NCBI GenBank assembly: GCA_949130495.1
Contig: OX422221.1
Span: 480,851,159-480,915,158, forward strand
DNA length: 64,000 nucleotides
Source of the DNA: Sambucus nigra
Taxonomy: Eukaryota > Streptophyta > Magnoliopsida > Dipsacales > Adoxaceae
Direction: 5' to 3'
The position numbers and the translations under genes were made by a program. Under the pieces are notes generated by a model. The model saw only the letters and a list, made by a program, of their open reading frames with translations, searched no databases and was not told the origin of the DNA. Positions within the stretch are counted from its first letter, which is position 1; every line of letters begins with the position of its first letter. Below are positions 46,464-61,767 of this stretch, piece after piece.

Positions 46464-47245
46464 TCAAATATCAACATTTGATGGCCATGCACCACCGTTC
46501 CAATAGCAGTTGGAGCAACAACTTGTAATCTTCCTTTGACTTGAAAATTCTAATAAATCAACATATGGATCATGAGTAGGATCGGTTAAATCTCCAAAGT
46601 GTGGCTCAGTTGAATCTCCAAAGTTTGGCTCAGTTGACGGGGGGATAGGAGTGTAGTTGTGGGGACTTCGATGAAGGACTGGGGTGTAATAGTGAGGACT
46701 TGAATGTGGGAGAGGAGTATAATCGCGAGGACATGGATTTGGTATTTTGAGTCCATTCGATTCAAAAGCACTTAAAATCATGTTAATAGGTGATTTGAGA
46801 AATGCCATATCCTCATCGTGTTTTCCTTCTTGTGTCTTTGCTATAGTCAAATATTATACTATAATAACAATGGCCTTAAGTTTACTTTTAGTCACGAGTC
46901 CAACACCACGAGTCACCCCCTAGTGTCTTTTCCTCTAAAGGTAGTCAATGCATCCGTATCAATACTGGTTTGGCTTGAAGAACCTTGACTAATTCTTAGC
47001 TCACTCAATTTTTGCTGCAAAATTATTGATGAATATAATAAAATTATTGAACAACTAAACCTGAAGGAATTTAATTCTTAAAACTAAGATTATGAAACTC
47101 ACCATATCATCCTCTACGTTTGGGTGAAACTCCTCAATTTTTCGCCTACGACTTTTGATATATAGTTCCGAATGATTAACAAGTCGTTTATTGTTAAGCA
47201 CCTACAAATTGATTTTGCATTAACTATTTGAGCAAGACATATTAT

Positions 47246-47292
<47 letters not shown>

Positions 47293-48030
47293 TAAAATAA
47301 GATAGTGTGTATACCATCTCCTTAGTTTTCTTAGCATATGACATCCGACCAAGACAATGGACGTGAGTATTTTTAGCCCTATTCACGCGGATCTAGTGTC
47401 TTTGTTTCAACTTCTCCTCAGATGCTTCGTGCAAGACGAATTCATTCCACTCATGGATAGGGATACGCTCTTTCTTCAGTACTCGATCCTTCAGGGTCTT
47501 TATCCCATCACTGCCCAATCCCTTAAAATAAGCCGAACGGAGGTTACTTTTAAAAGTTTTAAATTAAATACCAATGGCTTTCATGGACTCCTCCTTCTGC
47601 TCAGTCGAAAGATTGAACTCTTTCATGAGCGTATCCCATAAGTAAACCAACCGTATCCTAGCTCTCATATTTTAAGCCAATACACGATTTTAAGAAAGTC
47701 AAGGCTCAAGATTTCAAGGATTCTTGCCACCTATTGGCAAACCAAATAGGTTAAGGGAAACCTCTGCACAAGAATTAATAGTAGAATGTTCATCATGAAT
47801 TGAACTTTTTGGCCTGGATGATGGAATTGTATTCTGAGACACCATTTTCTGCATTTATATATTTGTGCATTAGTCCATATGTTAATATAAGAGTAAGGAA
47901 AAAAATAAAAAAATATAATATAAGATTTACCTTTTCAACATATTTTAAAAGTTTTGATAGTTCGACCATGTCATAAGTTTCATACTTCATCATTTCACTC
48001 ATAGTTTTTATTAGCCATTTCTACGGAAGT
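46464..48030 (-). pseudogene. CACTA second protein, Transposase_24-like
   Basis: Read from about 48030 down as several exons. MSEMMKYETYDMVELSKLLKYVEK (near 48002-47936) ends at a GTAAAT donor; similarity resumes after TGCAG near 47849. At about 47640-47330 broken frames contain LWDTLMKEFNLS, KEESMKAIG and NRAKNTHVHCLGRMSYAKKTKEM, the last matching the NRAK-x-H-x-x-G-x-x-S-x-A signature of the plant En/Spm second-ORF family (Transposase_24, PF03004). After an intron with a TG/TA microsatellite, exon 47200-47104 (VLNNKRLVNHSELY, KIEEFHPNVEDDM) ends at GTGAGT. A Pro/His-rich tail (46850-46464) has HSSPHYYTPVLHRSPHNYTP repeats. Family role: a DNA-binding accessory protein at subterminal repeats. 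Stops and frameshifts suggest decay, although exon limits are by eye. Confidence 0.65.
47247..47291. repeat. Compound TA/CA microsatellite in an intron
   Basis: (TA)n followed by (CA)n, inside an intron of the Transposase_24-like gene. Confidence 0.9.
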
Positions 48031-48596
48031 GTGTTGACAATTGCATTTCTGACACTAAACATGTTAGGACGTATACATTCTCTCATAAGCTGATAATATA
48101 TGTTAACTTTGTTATGCATATGTTTTCTCACCATAGAGTCTGAACACATCCTTATCCTCTTTAGTTATATCCAGAAAAGATGGATTTTTCTTTCTTCGAG
48201 TTCTAAAAACTCATCTAACTGCATCGCATTACATGGATTGTGTTTTATGAAAACCCTTTCAACTTCTTCGTCCCAACTTTGAGGTAGTATGCATAGTATT
48301 GATTGAAATAAATATACTTCATGTATATTCCACCCATGATCTCACAAATAATTGCATAGTTTGATTTTTCGATAGTCATGCCAATAAATTGATGTGTTCT
48401 CTATAAAAGACCTATTTTGAAAGTCGTTGCATGTATATACAATATATGACATCCTAGAAAAATAAATAATGAACTTGTGAACGAAAGGCACTATGAGTAA
48501 GTGCTATGAAATAATTGAAACATGTTATTATACATAACTTTGAAGTCGACATTTAAAACAACAGAATATGCTATAATTAAATAACTACTCCACTAC

Positions 48597-51500
48597 TGTG
48601 TCTAGTAATTTATTTAATTCTGGGTTGTCATCCAGAATAGACGGGATCTCGATAGGTTCCTATATGTCGTCTACTGATGTAGTCAAGCGCTTAGGGGAAT
48701 GTAAAACAACCGACCCTGGATCGTTGTTAGGGATCTTTGCATAAAACACTCGCTTTAAGTTTTGGCATGCACAAACAAATGGCTCGTCATTCACATTATC
48801 TTTACTCTTTAACTTGGCCAAATCAACCTTCACCATGTGCATGTCAGGGTCGACCATACATGAACTATTGTCCTCCACTCTCACCCAATCACAGTAAAAT
48901 ACAAGTATGCTGAAAGATATATAATTTAATAGCACAATTTGTTTTATAATCCAATAATACGTCATATCATCTTCTATCAAGTTTTTATCTTTCGCACTTG
49001 CCTTGAAATGAGTTAATGCTTTATATGAAATGCCGCTATTTTGTTTTTCCAATAAGTTTTAGTTCGTTTGTGCTTGAAGAGAACACAAAACCATTAACAC
49101 GATATTGTCCAATCTTTTTGGCTACAAAACTAGGCCCATTTGCTAGACGTGCAATCCTCATTGATACTTCACCCGCTTTCAATAACTGAAACCAAGAAAG
49201 TATTTGTATTGTGAATATGTTGTAAAGACAATAGATAAAAGGGAGGTATTACTGTAGTCACCTCGAAAGCTACCCAATGCCTAAAGTCATTGTCTGCGCT
49301 CGCGCCTCCCTTCCTCCTCTTGGCACGCCTGCACTCATTATATTGCCTAGGTTAAAAATATCAATATTAACTTCTTATGAATATAACATCGAACATATTA
49401 CAATAGTTTACAAAACATTTTAATTAAACTCACATTTTCCATTTATCTATGTCTTCATACGTCTCGAATACATATCGAGCCAACTAGTTATATTGCGTAC
49501 ATGTGAGCTTCACTACCTTACCCTTCCCTAGAGCCTCATCATCTACAAACTATTCTAATTCATAAAAAAAGTGTTCACGAACTCCAACGTTTAGGTTAGG
49601 TATATATTCCTTTGCATACAAGTAAGCCTCTTCCATAATGGACCCCTCAACATACCGTGTATTCTTAACGTAATCTTTAAAAGTTTTTATTAATCGTTTG
49701 AACGGATACATCCTTTGGTACATTACTGGTCCATATGAAGCACTTCATCGCATTAATGCACTAAAAGGTGAATGCTTATGTCAAAGAATGAGTGAGTAAA
49801 GTAATTCTCCAAAACATATGTTACCTCGGCCAAAGTTTTTTTTGCTGCCATTATGTGATTCCTGTTGACAAATTTCTCACACAATAGGGAGAAACATAAG
49901 CTAATTTGTAGAATGGCCCTTCGAACAAGTTGCATTATCAGATGCCAATTGTGAGACTTGCATTTTTTCAAATATTTTATTGCATCGCAGACAATCAAGT
50001 GTAAATTGGATGATAAATTAGAAAGAACCTTCAATCCCTTTAATGTTTTTAAGAAAATATTTCTTTCTTTAATGCTCAAAGTATAAGATGAAACTGGCAT
50101 ATGCTTTTTCCCAGTATTTGGATCTTCTTCCAACCACAATTATCTTCTTATCTTCAAATCACGAAGATCTTCATGGGCCTTTTCTCCATCCTTTGAATGA
50201 GCACCACCAATGCATATGCCTACGAGATGATCGATAATATTTTTCTCAGCATGCACAATGTCTATCACGTGTCGCACATGATGTTCATTCTAGTATGGCA
50301 AATCAAACATTATTGATCTCCTCGGCCATGCCATCTTTACATCAACATCCTTTCTTTTACGCTTCTGGGCGAAAATTATAGGGTATTTCCCCCTCAACTT
50401 TTGATCAGCCTTTAATGAACTTTCTTCAATTTCCAAACTAGAAAGTCTTAGTGGAGGTGGCCTCGTGTCGATGCCTTATGGTATAAAGTTACTTAGTATT
50501 GACTCGAATTTGTGACTTTGGGGAAGAAATCTCCGATGACTATGATAAAATAGTTTACCACTTTTCTTAAGCTAGTTGGCTTCAGTCTCCTCACCAAAAA
50601 TAGGAAAACCTAGATAACCATGTACATTGCACTCAGATAAGGTCCCATTAACAGAAAAATCATGAATTACCCATATCAACATAGCTCTCAAAGTGAATTC
50701 CTCCTTTCGTAAAAGTCGAACTCTCTCAGACCTTCAACCCATAACTCATTCAATTCATTTATTAGTGGCACAATGAAAACATTAATGTCACTACCCACTG
50801 CTTATGGACTTGGTATCAACAATGACAAAATTGAGGACTCCTTTCTCATGCACAATGACGGTGGAAAATTTAAAGGCACCGTAAACACCAACCATATACT
50901 CTTATATGTGCTTAATTTGCCAAACGGGTTAAACCCATCGATTTATATTTCGAGGCGAATGTTGTGTATTTCTTTATCAAAGTTCGAGTAATACTTATTT
51001 GCATATTTCCACAGAGATGAATCAATCGGATGTCGCATGAGATTCCAACCCACCTCCGCTCTACTATGCCAAGTCATTGCCTCTTCTATCCAAGGTATAG
51101 TGTAAAGTCTCTTCAATCAAGGGCCTAAAGGGAAATACTTTAACACCTTCTTAGGTATTTGCGTATCTACTTTCACCAAACGTTTATTATGTACTATCAT
51201 CTTTTGTTCATAGCTAGGTTCCTTACATCCAGGACACGCCCGTTTGTCTTTGTGCTCCTTATAATATAAAACACAATCATACTCGCAACGATGAATTGAT
51301 TTGTATTTCATACCCAAACCTTTCAAATTACGCTTCATGATTGGATAATTTACTGGCAGTGTATTTTTTTTGGGGAGCAAATCTTTTACCTAAAGGAGTA
51401 TTGTCTTCACACTTTTTCCCGACAAGCCAAATTTGCTCTTTAAGTTGTGCAACCCAACTCTGGCATATAACATTCTGTGGTCGGGGTTGGAGTTATGGTA

Positions 51501-51967
51501 TAATGGGGTTACTGCTACTACTTTTAAGCGTATGTAATCCTTATCTTGGTTAGTATTGTTGTCAACATTATCCTCACAACCTAAACCATTCTCTCTACTA
51601 TCTTACTTTTCTTGTGCTACGTGCACTTCGTATGTATCATTTATTAGATTAACCTATCATGTGCTAACGGATCACTATTTGTGTGAATCGTTTGCTTGAC
51701 AAGTATTTCTTCTGGAATATATGTAAATTCCCTATCCCTGTAGAATTTCTAAAATGTGTAGTCAACTTGCATACCCCACTGAATCAAATGTAATTTTACA
51801 TCTGCTCCTTTCAAATGTTTACCATTTCTACAATGAATGCATGGGCATGGGATAATATCAGTTTTGAGATTCTTCATTGCATAATTCACAAAGTCTTTCA
51901 CCCCATTAAAGTATACTTGACCTACTCTAAAACTTTCACCCATCCACTCTTTATATTGTGGAAGCCC
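48597..51967 (-). pseudogene. tnp2: CACTA tnp2-type transposase
   Basis: Minus strand, several pieces in the family's usual order. 51943-51749: transposase-associated domain (GVKDFVNYAMKN, PCPCIHCRNGKHLK, HLIQWGM). 51380-51117: tnp2 N-part (LPVNYPIMKRNLKGLGMKY, ECDC-like EYDCVLYYKEHKD, CPGCKEPSYE, IPKKVLKYFPLGP). About 51060-50160: tnp2 core in broken frames, with MRHPIDSSLWKYANK, DGFNPFGK and FPPSLCMRKESSILSLLIP. 50139-49753: DUF4218 (SHNWHLIMQLVRRAI, VLENYFTHSFFDISIHLLVH). 49052-48660: DUF4216 (NSGISYKALTHFKASAKDKN, DDMTYYWIIKQI, FVCACQNLKRVFYAK). The protein cuts and joins CACTA ends with a DDE-type RNase H fold. In-frame stops, notably in the core, suggest it no longer works; introns complicate this. 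Confidence 0.85.
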
Positions 51968-53809
51968 AATTAATTCTATAATACAAACAAATATAAACTC
52001 AGTAAATTATAAAACTAAATGAGTATGTACCTTATAATGAAAAATGGCATACATACATATATGCGTAGCACAAGTATTTAGTTATTACATATTTTTCCAT
52101 ATGTTTGAGTAGTGATATATTTAGTATTATATATATATATTACATCATTACATGTGTAATTTAAGATTCTACATGTCGTTCTAAAACATTTATGTATGTA
52201 GACAAAATGGAGTGATATTCTAAGAGTAAAGATTAAACATATCAAATTAATAACACTAAAATCTCTTATTATTTTTTATTTTTTTGATAAGCCAACACTA
52301 AAATATCTTATTATTTTACTAGAAAAAATGAAACAATATTCTAAAAATATTGAATTATTATAATTCATATCCAACCAACTTACTATGCAAATCGGTAGCA
52401 GTAATCAGTTGCAAAAAATAAGAAAATTGCTGAAAATCAGTAGCAATAATCAGTTGCATTTCCTTTAATCATACCTGAATGGGGATGAAACCGATTGGAA
52501 GAAAACCTTCGAACTTTGAAACCTTAAAATAAATTACAAAATAAAACTTGAATTAATACCCAAATCAACAAAAATTGAATCAGTACCTAAATAAATAAAA
52601 CATGAATTATAGCCTTTGAATCAGTAGAAATAATCGATTGGAACCTATTGGGGATGAAAATCATATGGAAATCATTCAAGAAAAACATTCATATACTATG
52701 CAAATCATATGGATATGTCAAAATCAACCCATCATTAAAGGTAAAAAATAGAATAGGCTTCCATCATCACATAACTAAGAGACGATGCAACAAAATCTTA
52801 CAACCAAGAAGAAGCAGAAGTAAAGCTTCTCCCTAAAAGCCATAAAGACCAAATAACAACTAATCACACTCAGATAATTATATCATAAATTAGAATCTCA
52901 CATATTAGTTTGATGTAAAGAAAAAGAATGCTACACAACATTAAAGAAATAATTAATCACACAAAATCTCGTTATAATTTCCATTTGTTTCTCCTAAACA
53001 TCATATAAATACACAAATACAAAATGCACACCTCTTCACCTTGAATCTGAAAGTAATTCTAGGGTTAATTTGAACCTTAACATTGGGATTGCTTTTTTTT
53101 ACTTGAAACACAAAAATGTCCAGATAAAATGATTGAACAACAAAACAAATTTTGGCTTGATTGTGATTGGCACCGACATTGATCGAACTAACACACATCA
53201 ATAAAAACTAAAAAAACACAAATCTCAATATGGCCATGGAGAACCCTAGACCAGGACTCTAAAAAAAGATTGAGCTACTAGCTATAAGTTGATACAACCC
53301 AACCAACACACTCATTACACCCCTAGTCTCAAGTCGCATGGAAAATTATGAACTACACCCAACCCAACCAGCATACCCATTAAACCTTGTAAGCTCGGAA
53401 CTGAAAATCCAAATAGAAAACAACGTGAGGAATTTTCGGTTTTCTCTATGAACAGAAAACAAATACTATCAAACTAAAAATTATGGAACCAAATCAAAAT
53501 CAAAACATAAATCAAAGCCCTAAATGGGTTGCATTGTTGATATTAAGGAAGGGCATACATCAAATCGAAACATACATCAAAGCCCTAAACTAAAAATCCA
53601 ATAAAAATAAACAATGTGAATCGAACAAATAAGATACATCAATAAAAAATGCAAATAGAAATGAATCAAAAACTCACCGAATGCATGGGCGGGAGAAACC
53701 AAAGCGTAAGAGAAAGAGCGCTTCATAGAGTAAGAGAAAAAGCGAGAGATTATGAGAAAGAGTGAGAAGATAAAGGAGAGATATTAGGGAAATTAAAATA
53801 GGTCAAAAC
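51968..53809 (-). other. 5' leader and introns of CACTA transposase region
   Basis: Mostly AT-rich, with no recognised protein. A minus-strand exon end ATGCATTCG|GTGAGT near 53676 and a purine-rich leader (GAGAGAGAAAG-like on one strand, 53700-53780) suggest a non-coding first exon transcribed leftwards from near the right terminus. Confidence 0.45.
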
Positions 53810-54292
53810 TTTTGTGACCCCTCCTAGCAGTCACAAAGTAAAGTAGTCCAAAATTTGTGAGAGTCACGAGCAGTTACAAATTTATGACTATCAATAGTTA
53901 TTATAAATTAAGTCTTGACCCAAAATTTATGACTGCTATGAGCAGTCAAAAATTTATGACTGTCGTTAGCAGTTACAAGGTCAAAATTTGTGACTCTCCA
54001 TAGCCGTTATAAATTTGTGACTACTCATAAGAGTCATAAATTTTTCCTATTGATAAATTTATGACTGCTTGTGACAGTTATAAATTTATGACTGCTGGTA
54101 GGAGTTAAAAATTAATTAAATGGTAACATTTGTGACTTTCATTAGCAGTGACAAACTAATTGACTCAAATTTTTTATTATCCTTTATTTTATCACTCCTA
54201 ATGGGAGTTACAAACAATTTTGTGACTGCTCCCGAGAGTGATAAGTTTGTTACCCCAATTAGCAGTCACAAAATTAACATTTTGGTGTAGTG
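53810..54292. repeat. Right subterminal repeats and terminus of outer CACTA
   Basis: TTTGTGACTGCT, AGCAGTCACAAA and TTATGACTGCTA-type motifs occur about every 25-40 bp in both orientations up to the TTTTGGTGTAGTG end. Confidence 0.88.
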
Positions 54293-54702
54293 AATCCTTT
54301 AACCTTCAATTGTAATCGCACACAATTGTTCCTCCAATGCAATCTCCGTATCTTTTGAATCTTGAAGATACTATTCTTCAAGTGTTTCCCATATTTCCTT
54401 TGCAGTATTGCATCCAATATCAAATACATTGATTCTTAGGCTATGGTGCTATTAATACATCTCCTTAGAAGCGCGTCTTTGTTTTTCTAATCTGCATATG
54501 CTGAGTTATCTTTCTCATTTTTAGGTTGTCTGTGGATTATAAAAAATTAGATAAGTCACTTTCATTGATTGCATTACTGCTAGAATCTGGGTCCTACAAA
54601 CTAGATAGTTGGAAAGTTTTAGTTTCAAAGAATATATGGCAATCAAATGATAAAGGTAACTCATGCAAAAAGTAAATGATATTGACTCAGTTGAAAGTTG
54701 AT
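54293..54702 (-). pseudogene. Second Copia element: 5' part of gag
   Basis: Minus-strand reading in broken frames gives LKLSNYLVCRTQILAVMQS, CNTAKEIWETLEE and VRLQLKVKG, matching the N-terminal half of copia gag (NY-x-x-W-x-x-Q and W-x-x-L blocks). It joins 35294 once the outer CACTA is removed. Frames contain stops. Confidence 0.72.
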
Positions 54703-54714
54703 GCTCTGATACCA
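54703..54714 (-). other. Primer-binding site of second Copia, initiator Met tRNA
   Basis: Minus-strand TGGTATCAGAGC is an exact match to the usual plant retrotransposon site and directly abuts the 5' LTR. Confidence 0.9.
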
Positions 54715-54968
54715 TGTAAACCTTGAGATAAAAAGCAAACAAGTAATGCAACTCACTGTGTGTATATCCATTTTCCACGATACAAATTTATACTAGAGTA
54801 GTACAACTGTTTCTACAAGAAGTTACTTATAAGTAGGAACACTGCTGATATGTGCATGATACAAAAAATGTGACAACAATGGAGTCCTTAAAATAGGACG
54901 TGAGTATGAGTGTGAATAGTGGTCTATAACTGGTGTGAATTGTGGCTAACTTGGCCAGCTGGAATACA
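54715..54968 (-). repeat. 5' LTR of second Copia element
   Basis: About 254 bp. It has TGTA...TACA inverted ends and lies immediately upstream of the primer site. The outer end (54968) is inferred from the inverted ends only, since the partner LTR is outside the window. The expected target duplication starts with CTTCT. Confidence 0.6.
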
Positions 54969-57728
<2,760 letters not shown>

Positions 57729-58528
57729 TGTAACACCTCATATTCTTATATCATTTAAATTGGTAGGGTTTAAATAAATTAATTCCACGAATAAGTTGCT
57801 TGAATATGTTTGTGCATGATTAAGTCATTCGATTATACCGAATGTGTGCATTGATAGAATAATTAATTTTCATTATACAAGAATTATTATTATCATAAGA
57901 CTAGCAAAACTAAAATGTGTAGTTTATGGTAGACATTGTTTGAGTTCGTTCTAGAGTGATTTAAAAACTCTTTTAGGCATTTTAAATATCTCAAGTTGGA
58001 CTCGGGGGATAGGTATACGCTTAGGGATATTTTGGACTAATCTAAGTGTTATTCTGGGCTTATTTGGGGCCCGAAATCGAATATTAAGGGGTGATACGGG
58101 AGTAAGGGTTTTATTCAGGATACAACCCAACTTAATCACAAATCACATCAACTTTCAAGAAAACCCAGTAGCCTTACACATTATGGGGAAGCTACCAAAG
58201 TTAGAGAAGAAAAAGAAGAAAGGCTTAAGGAATGAGGCTTCTATCATCTCCATATGGCAAGATTTTTCTTACAAAACATTTAATATTATGTTTCTTGATT
58301 CATATTCATATCTCTCATACCAATTTCATGTTATAATTTTTATTAGATATTGAAATATAAGTGAATTTGCATCTAAGGCTATTTAAAATTAATTGATGAC
58401 TAATTATGTTTTTGAGAATTAAATGCCTTGGTAATAAACCCAGAATTGATATTGTTTCATTGGAGAAATTGCTATTAGAATCCATGTAATAGGATTAATG
58501 TTTATTACTGAATTCAAATCCTGTATTG
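57729..58528 (+). repeat. Gypsy-type LTR fragment, 5' part
   Basis: Begins TGTAACACCTC, like chromovirus LTRs, and has the same kind of layout (GGGATATTTTGGACTAAT, then a purine-rich GAGAAGAAAAAGAAG leader-like stretch). A solo LTR interrupts it at 58529. I could not find its 3' end with confidence. Confidence 0.5.
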
Positions 58529-59410
58529 TGTGACACCTCGCCTAATAAAATATCGGGTGTTTAATCCTTTACCAGATTAAAACAGGAATCTCATATGGTT
58601 CATTCTCAGCATCACTGTCGAAAAACCAATTTAATTACTAATAACTTATTAGGATGGCGTCAAAATTTTATTTAACTAATCTTTTTATAAAACCAACTAA
58701 ATAAAAGATTCACAGCAGTTTATATACATGAAACTGAAATGAAATAAAATAACCGAACACTCGGTACAACATAATACAACCAAATCAAAAGCCGCACTAA
58801 AAGCCGGTAAAAGAATAAATGAATACGGTTGGGCTATCGGCCTAAGTGTTTCTACAATACCTCCCATCTAGATTATAAGGATAAAAGCATCTACAATAAA
58901 CCTCCTTGCATCCACAGGTGCTGTAGCAATCGTCTGACTCAAAGGAATCATCATACATGCGTCCCTTTGTCTAGACACCTATATATACATATATAGCAAG
59001 AGAGGGAAAAAAATAGAGAAACGGGTCAGAGCCCGAGTTTGAAAATATTTAGCAAGTGCATAAATGTAATATTTTAAAATATGAAATCTCTCATATTTAA
59101 ACTGGTATCGCACTCTCATGACATACACCTCACCCCTCTTATAATAGTGCACACCTATTGCATACCTTTTAAACAACCTAGTTAAGCTACATTGCCTAAC
59201 TAATCTGTTACACCCATCTTCTAAAAATCTTCATAAACTCGAGTACTAAGGACTACACTTCTCTCAATTCCCAATATTGCGCTATGTTTCATGTGTGGAG
59301 TGTCTCGCGAAGCAAAATCCAATCAAGGAACCCCCCGATACACTACTTCATGACTATGTTGATCGTCGAGATCCAATAGGTCCTCAGTACATAACACATA
59401 TTATAAAATC

Positions 59411-59413
<3 letters not shown>

Positions 59414-59493
<80 letters not shown>
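59414..59493. repeat. (AT)40 microsatellite in solo LTR
   Basis: About 80 bp of AT dinucleotide. Confidence 0.97.
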
Positions 59494-59497
<4 letters not shown>

Positions 59498-60710
59498 TCA
59501 CTAGAACCTATGATTCACATTTGTATTACTCCGGATATAATACTACCCGAAGAAGAATAACATCTCATTCATTTTACACTTTACACCATTTTCTGTTATA
59601 GGGTATCTCCTTTCATATATAAGCACTATACTGTAAGAAACAAGTATAATTATACCTATTACAATAATAAGTATAATAACCATCCCACCGATCTATAACT
59701 CGAGGATGTAGACTCAAGTGCCTATCCACATCTAGGTTTACTAAATCAACCACGGTACCAAGCCAGACTCACTCATGGTCATGGTAGAAAACTAAATGGT
59801 GGAGGCGGTCATATTCCCTAATGAAAGTGGAATAAAAATATTGCACTCTTATACGGGATGATATGACCAGGGGATATACTCGCCCTGCTCCTCAATCCAG
59901 GGGATTCACCCACATCGCGCAACCTCCCTAGATAGCACTAGAGAAAATATATAATTTGGTTATCCATCCCTATGCCCGGGGAAGCCTATGGAACCAGCCT
60001 CTAAAGTAAAAATATACCAGTCACATATAGATATATTTATATTCATATCATATTACATATATTGTAACAACATCGTATATATAATATATATCACTTCTCA
60101 ATATACTATGGCTATCATTGCCAAACTCTTATAGCGATAGACAAAACCCCGAATGTTCCCATTCGTAATAGTATATGACTATTTAACTAGTTAAAATACT
60201 AATCATATAAGTATTCTCTTACTTAAAATATATAACCCGCACCTTAATCACTTCTAAGGATTATAATATAAACCCGAATATACCAATTCGTGATAATTTG
60301 ATAAGTATACCAACTACTTATCTTAATTCCATAGGTATCACATCACCTATAATAATAGTCATCAACAGACGTACCGAATAGCCGCTCCATCCTCTTTAGC
60401 CGATATCCAAAATTCCATCCTAATCACATCCTAGGATTTACTCAAATGCAATCGACCCATATTTATTCTAACCGCATAAATATATCTAAACTCACTTGCC
60501 GAATACTTCTCTCGAATGCTTATCATCCTAAAATTTCATAAAGTCCATACCCCGGATTGTAAACTCAACTAATCCAAGTTTTACTCACCCTACATTCCAT
60601 TATCTAGGAGTCCTAATGTTACATTTAGAATCCACCACAATAATCTCCAAATTTATAATTTAACCTCCCCTAAACTTAAAGGAGAAAAACTTTCAAATTC
60701 AACAAAGGCA

Positions 60711-60907
60711 AATCGATTCTCCCCCAAATGTGAATCGATTCGGACCAGCGAACCGATTCGGTCCAAATCAGAATCGATTCAGAAGAGGTTCTGCAAATAG
60801 GTCTTCAAAGGTGAATCGATTCGGTCTCAATCCGAATTAATTCGGTCTGAGACACATGAACAAATTTACTTATGTCAATCGATTCGGTCTAGACCCGAAT
60901 CGATTCG
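60711..60907. repeat. Cluster of CCGAATCGATTCGG palindromes in solo LTR
   Basis: AATCGATT occurs exactly at 60711, 60733, 60772, 60814, 60877 and 60898, mostly within CGAATCGATTCGG, with variants at about 60751 (AACCGATT) and 60835 (AATTAATT). The cluster lies 0.85-1.05 kb from the LTR 5' end. Confidence 0.88.
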
Positions 60908-61767
60908 CCCTATTGAGAGTACACTGTTGGGCAATTTCATCTTCTCCAAAAGCCCAAATATCAACCCAACCTCCATTCTTATGGTTTCTTATCTCAGCCA
61001 ACATTTACCACAATCATCCTAACACTATTTATAACTAACACATCAATTAATTTGTGGTATTAAACCGTTTCTCTTATATTGAAACCCAAACACCATTTCA
61101 AACCCTAGTTTATCATTTCTCCCATTTCTACACTCCATTATCATGGGTTTAACACTATAAATCATTAAGAGTTCACAATACATCTATATGTGATTTCAAA
61201 ATCAAATTTTCATAAATTTATTTAAAGGGTTCTAACCCAAAATTATCTAGTTTACCAACTAGAGTATGAGATATACATACTCAAATGAATAAAACAAGTA
61301 AACACTTGCCTCGTGGATGAAATCTGACGACCTCGAGTTGAATCACGCGGAGTTTGGCCTGGAATCCCTTTTTTCTTCCTCTTTCTACTTCCTTTCTTAT
61401 CTTATTTCTTTTCTCTCTTTCCTTTCCTTTCTCTCCCTCTTCCTCTCTCTCATGCCTTATAAGAGAGAAATAAGGCCTTTTCCCTTATAAATCCAAAAAT
61501 GACTCATTCACTCAATTGCGAGTCCCTACTAGTCCAAAAATACCCGGAACCTAAACACTGCCCCCGAATACTCTATCCTGACTATCTCGACCATTCTGAA
61601 ACCAACCTTGCACTCAAAATCTCCATCCGAGTCACTTAACTAAAATTCACTAATTAAATTACACACATAAATTTCAAAATTACTATTTATATTAATTCCT
61701 CGAATTTCAAAATTATTCCCACTTATGTAATTTAATTATCCATAAAAGTACGGGGTATTACATATTG

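Larger units (their letters stand above)
35295..54292 (-). mobile_element. Outer CACTA (En/Spm-like) DNA transposon
   Basis: Ends are CACTACGCTAAAAT (35295) and the reverse complement of CACTACACCAAAAT (54292), about 19.0 kb, or 11.2 kb without the nested element. Both ends carry many copies of a subterminal motif like TTTGTAACTGCT or TTTGTGACTGCT in both orientations. Joining the flanks restores a copia gag reading (KVKG-FNEYVKGF), which supports the boundaries. The 3-bp duplication is imperfect (minus strand ATT and TTT). Genes on the minus strand: tnp2 transposase with TAD, DUF4218 and DUF4216 similarity; a Transposase_24-like protein; and a viroplasmin-like domain gene. Confidence 0.88.
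58529..61762 (-). mobile_element. Solo LTR of a chromovirus, with target duplication
   Basis: 3234 bp. The plus strand reads TGTGACACC ... GGGGTATTACA, the reverse complement of a TGTAATACCCC...GGTGTCACA LTR. A perfect 5-bp duplication TATTG flanks it (58524-58528, 61763-61767). There is no internal gag or pol, so the element was lost by recombination between its LTRs. Segments with CACTCTCATGACATACACCTC (near 59112) resemble the 62470 and 8873 families. Confidence 0.9.

Noticed and set aside
50773..50991. 72-residue plus-strand open frame
   Set aside because: It is antisense to the tnp2 core, whose DGFNPFG and LLIP blocks read on the minus strand here.
61370..61460. CT-rich tract considered as a separate microsatellite or promoter
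   Set aside because: It is the purine-rich leader-like stretch of the minus-strand solo LTR, equivalent to the GA-rich stretch at 9450-9490 in the other LTR family.
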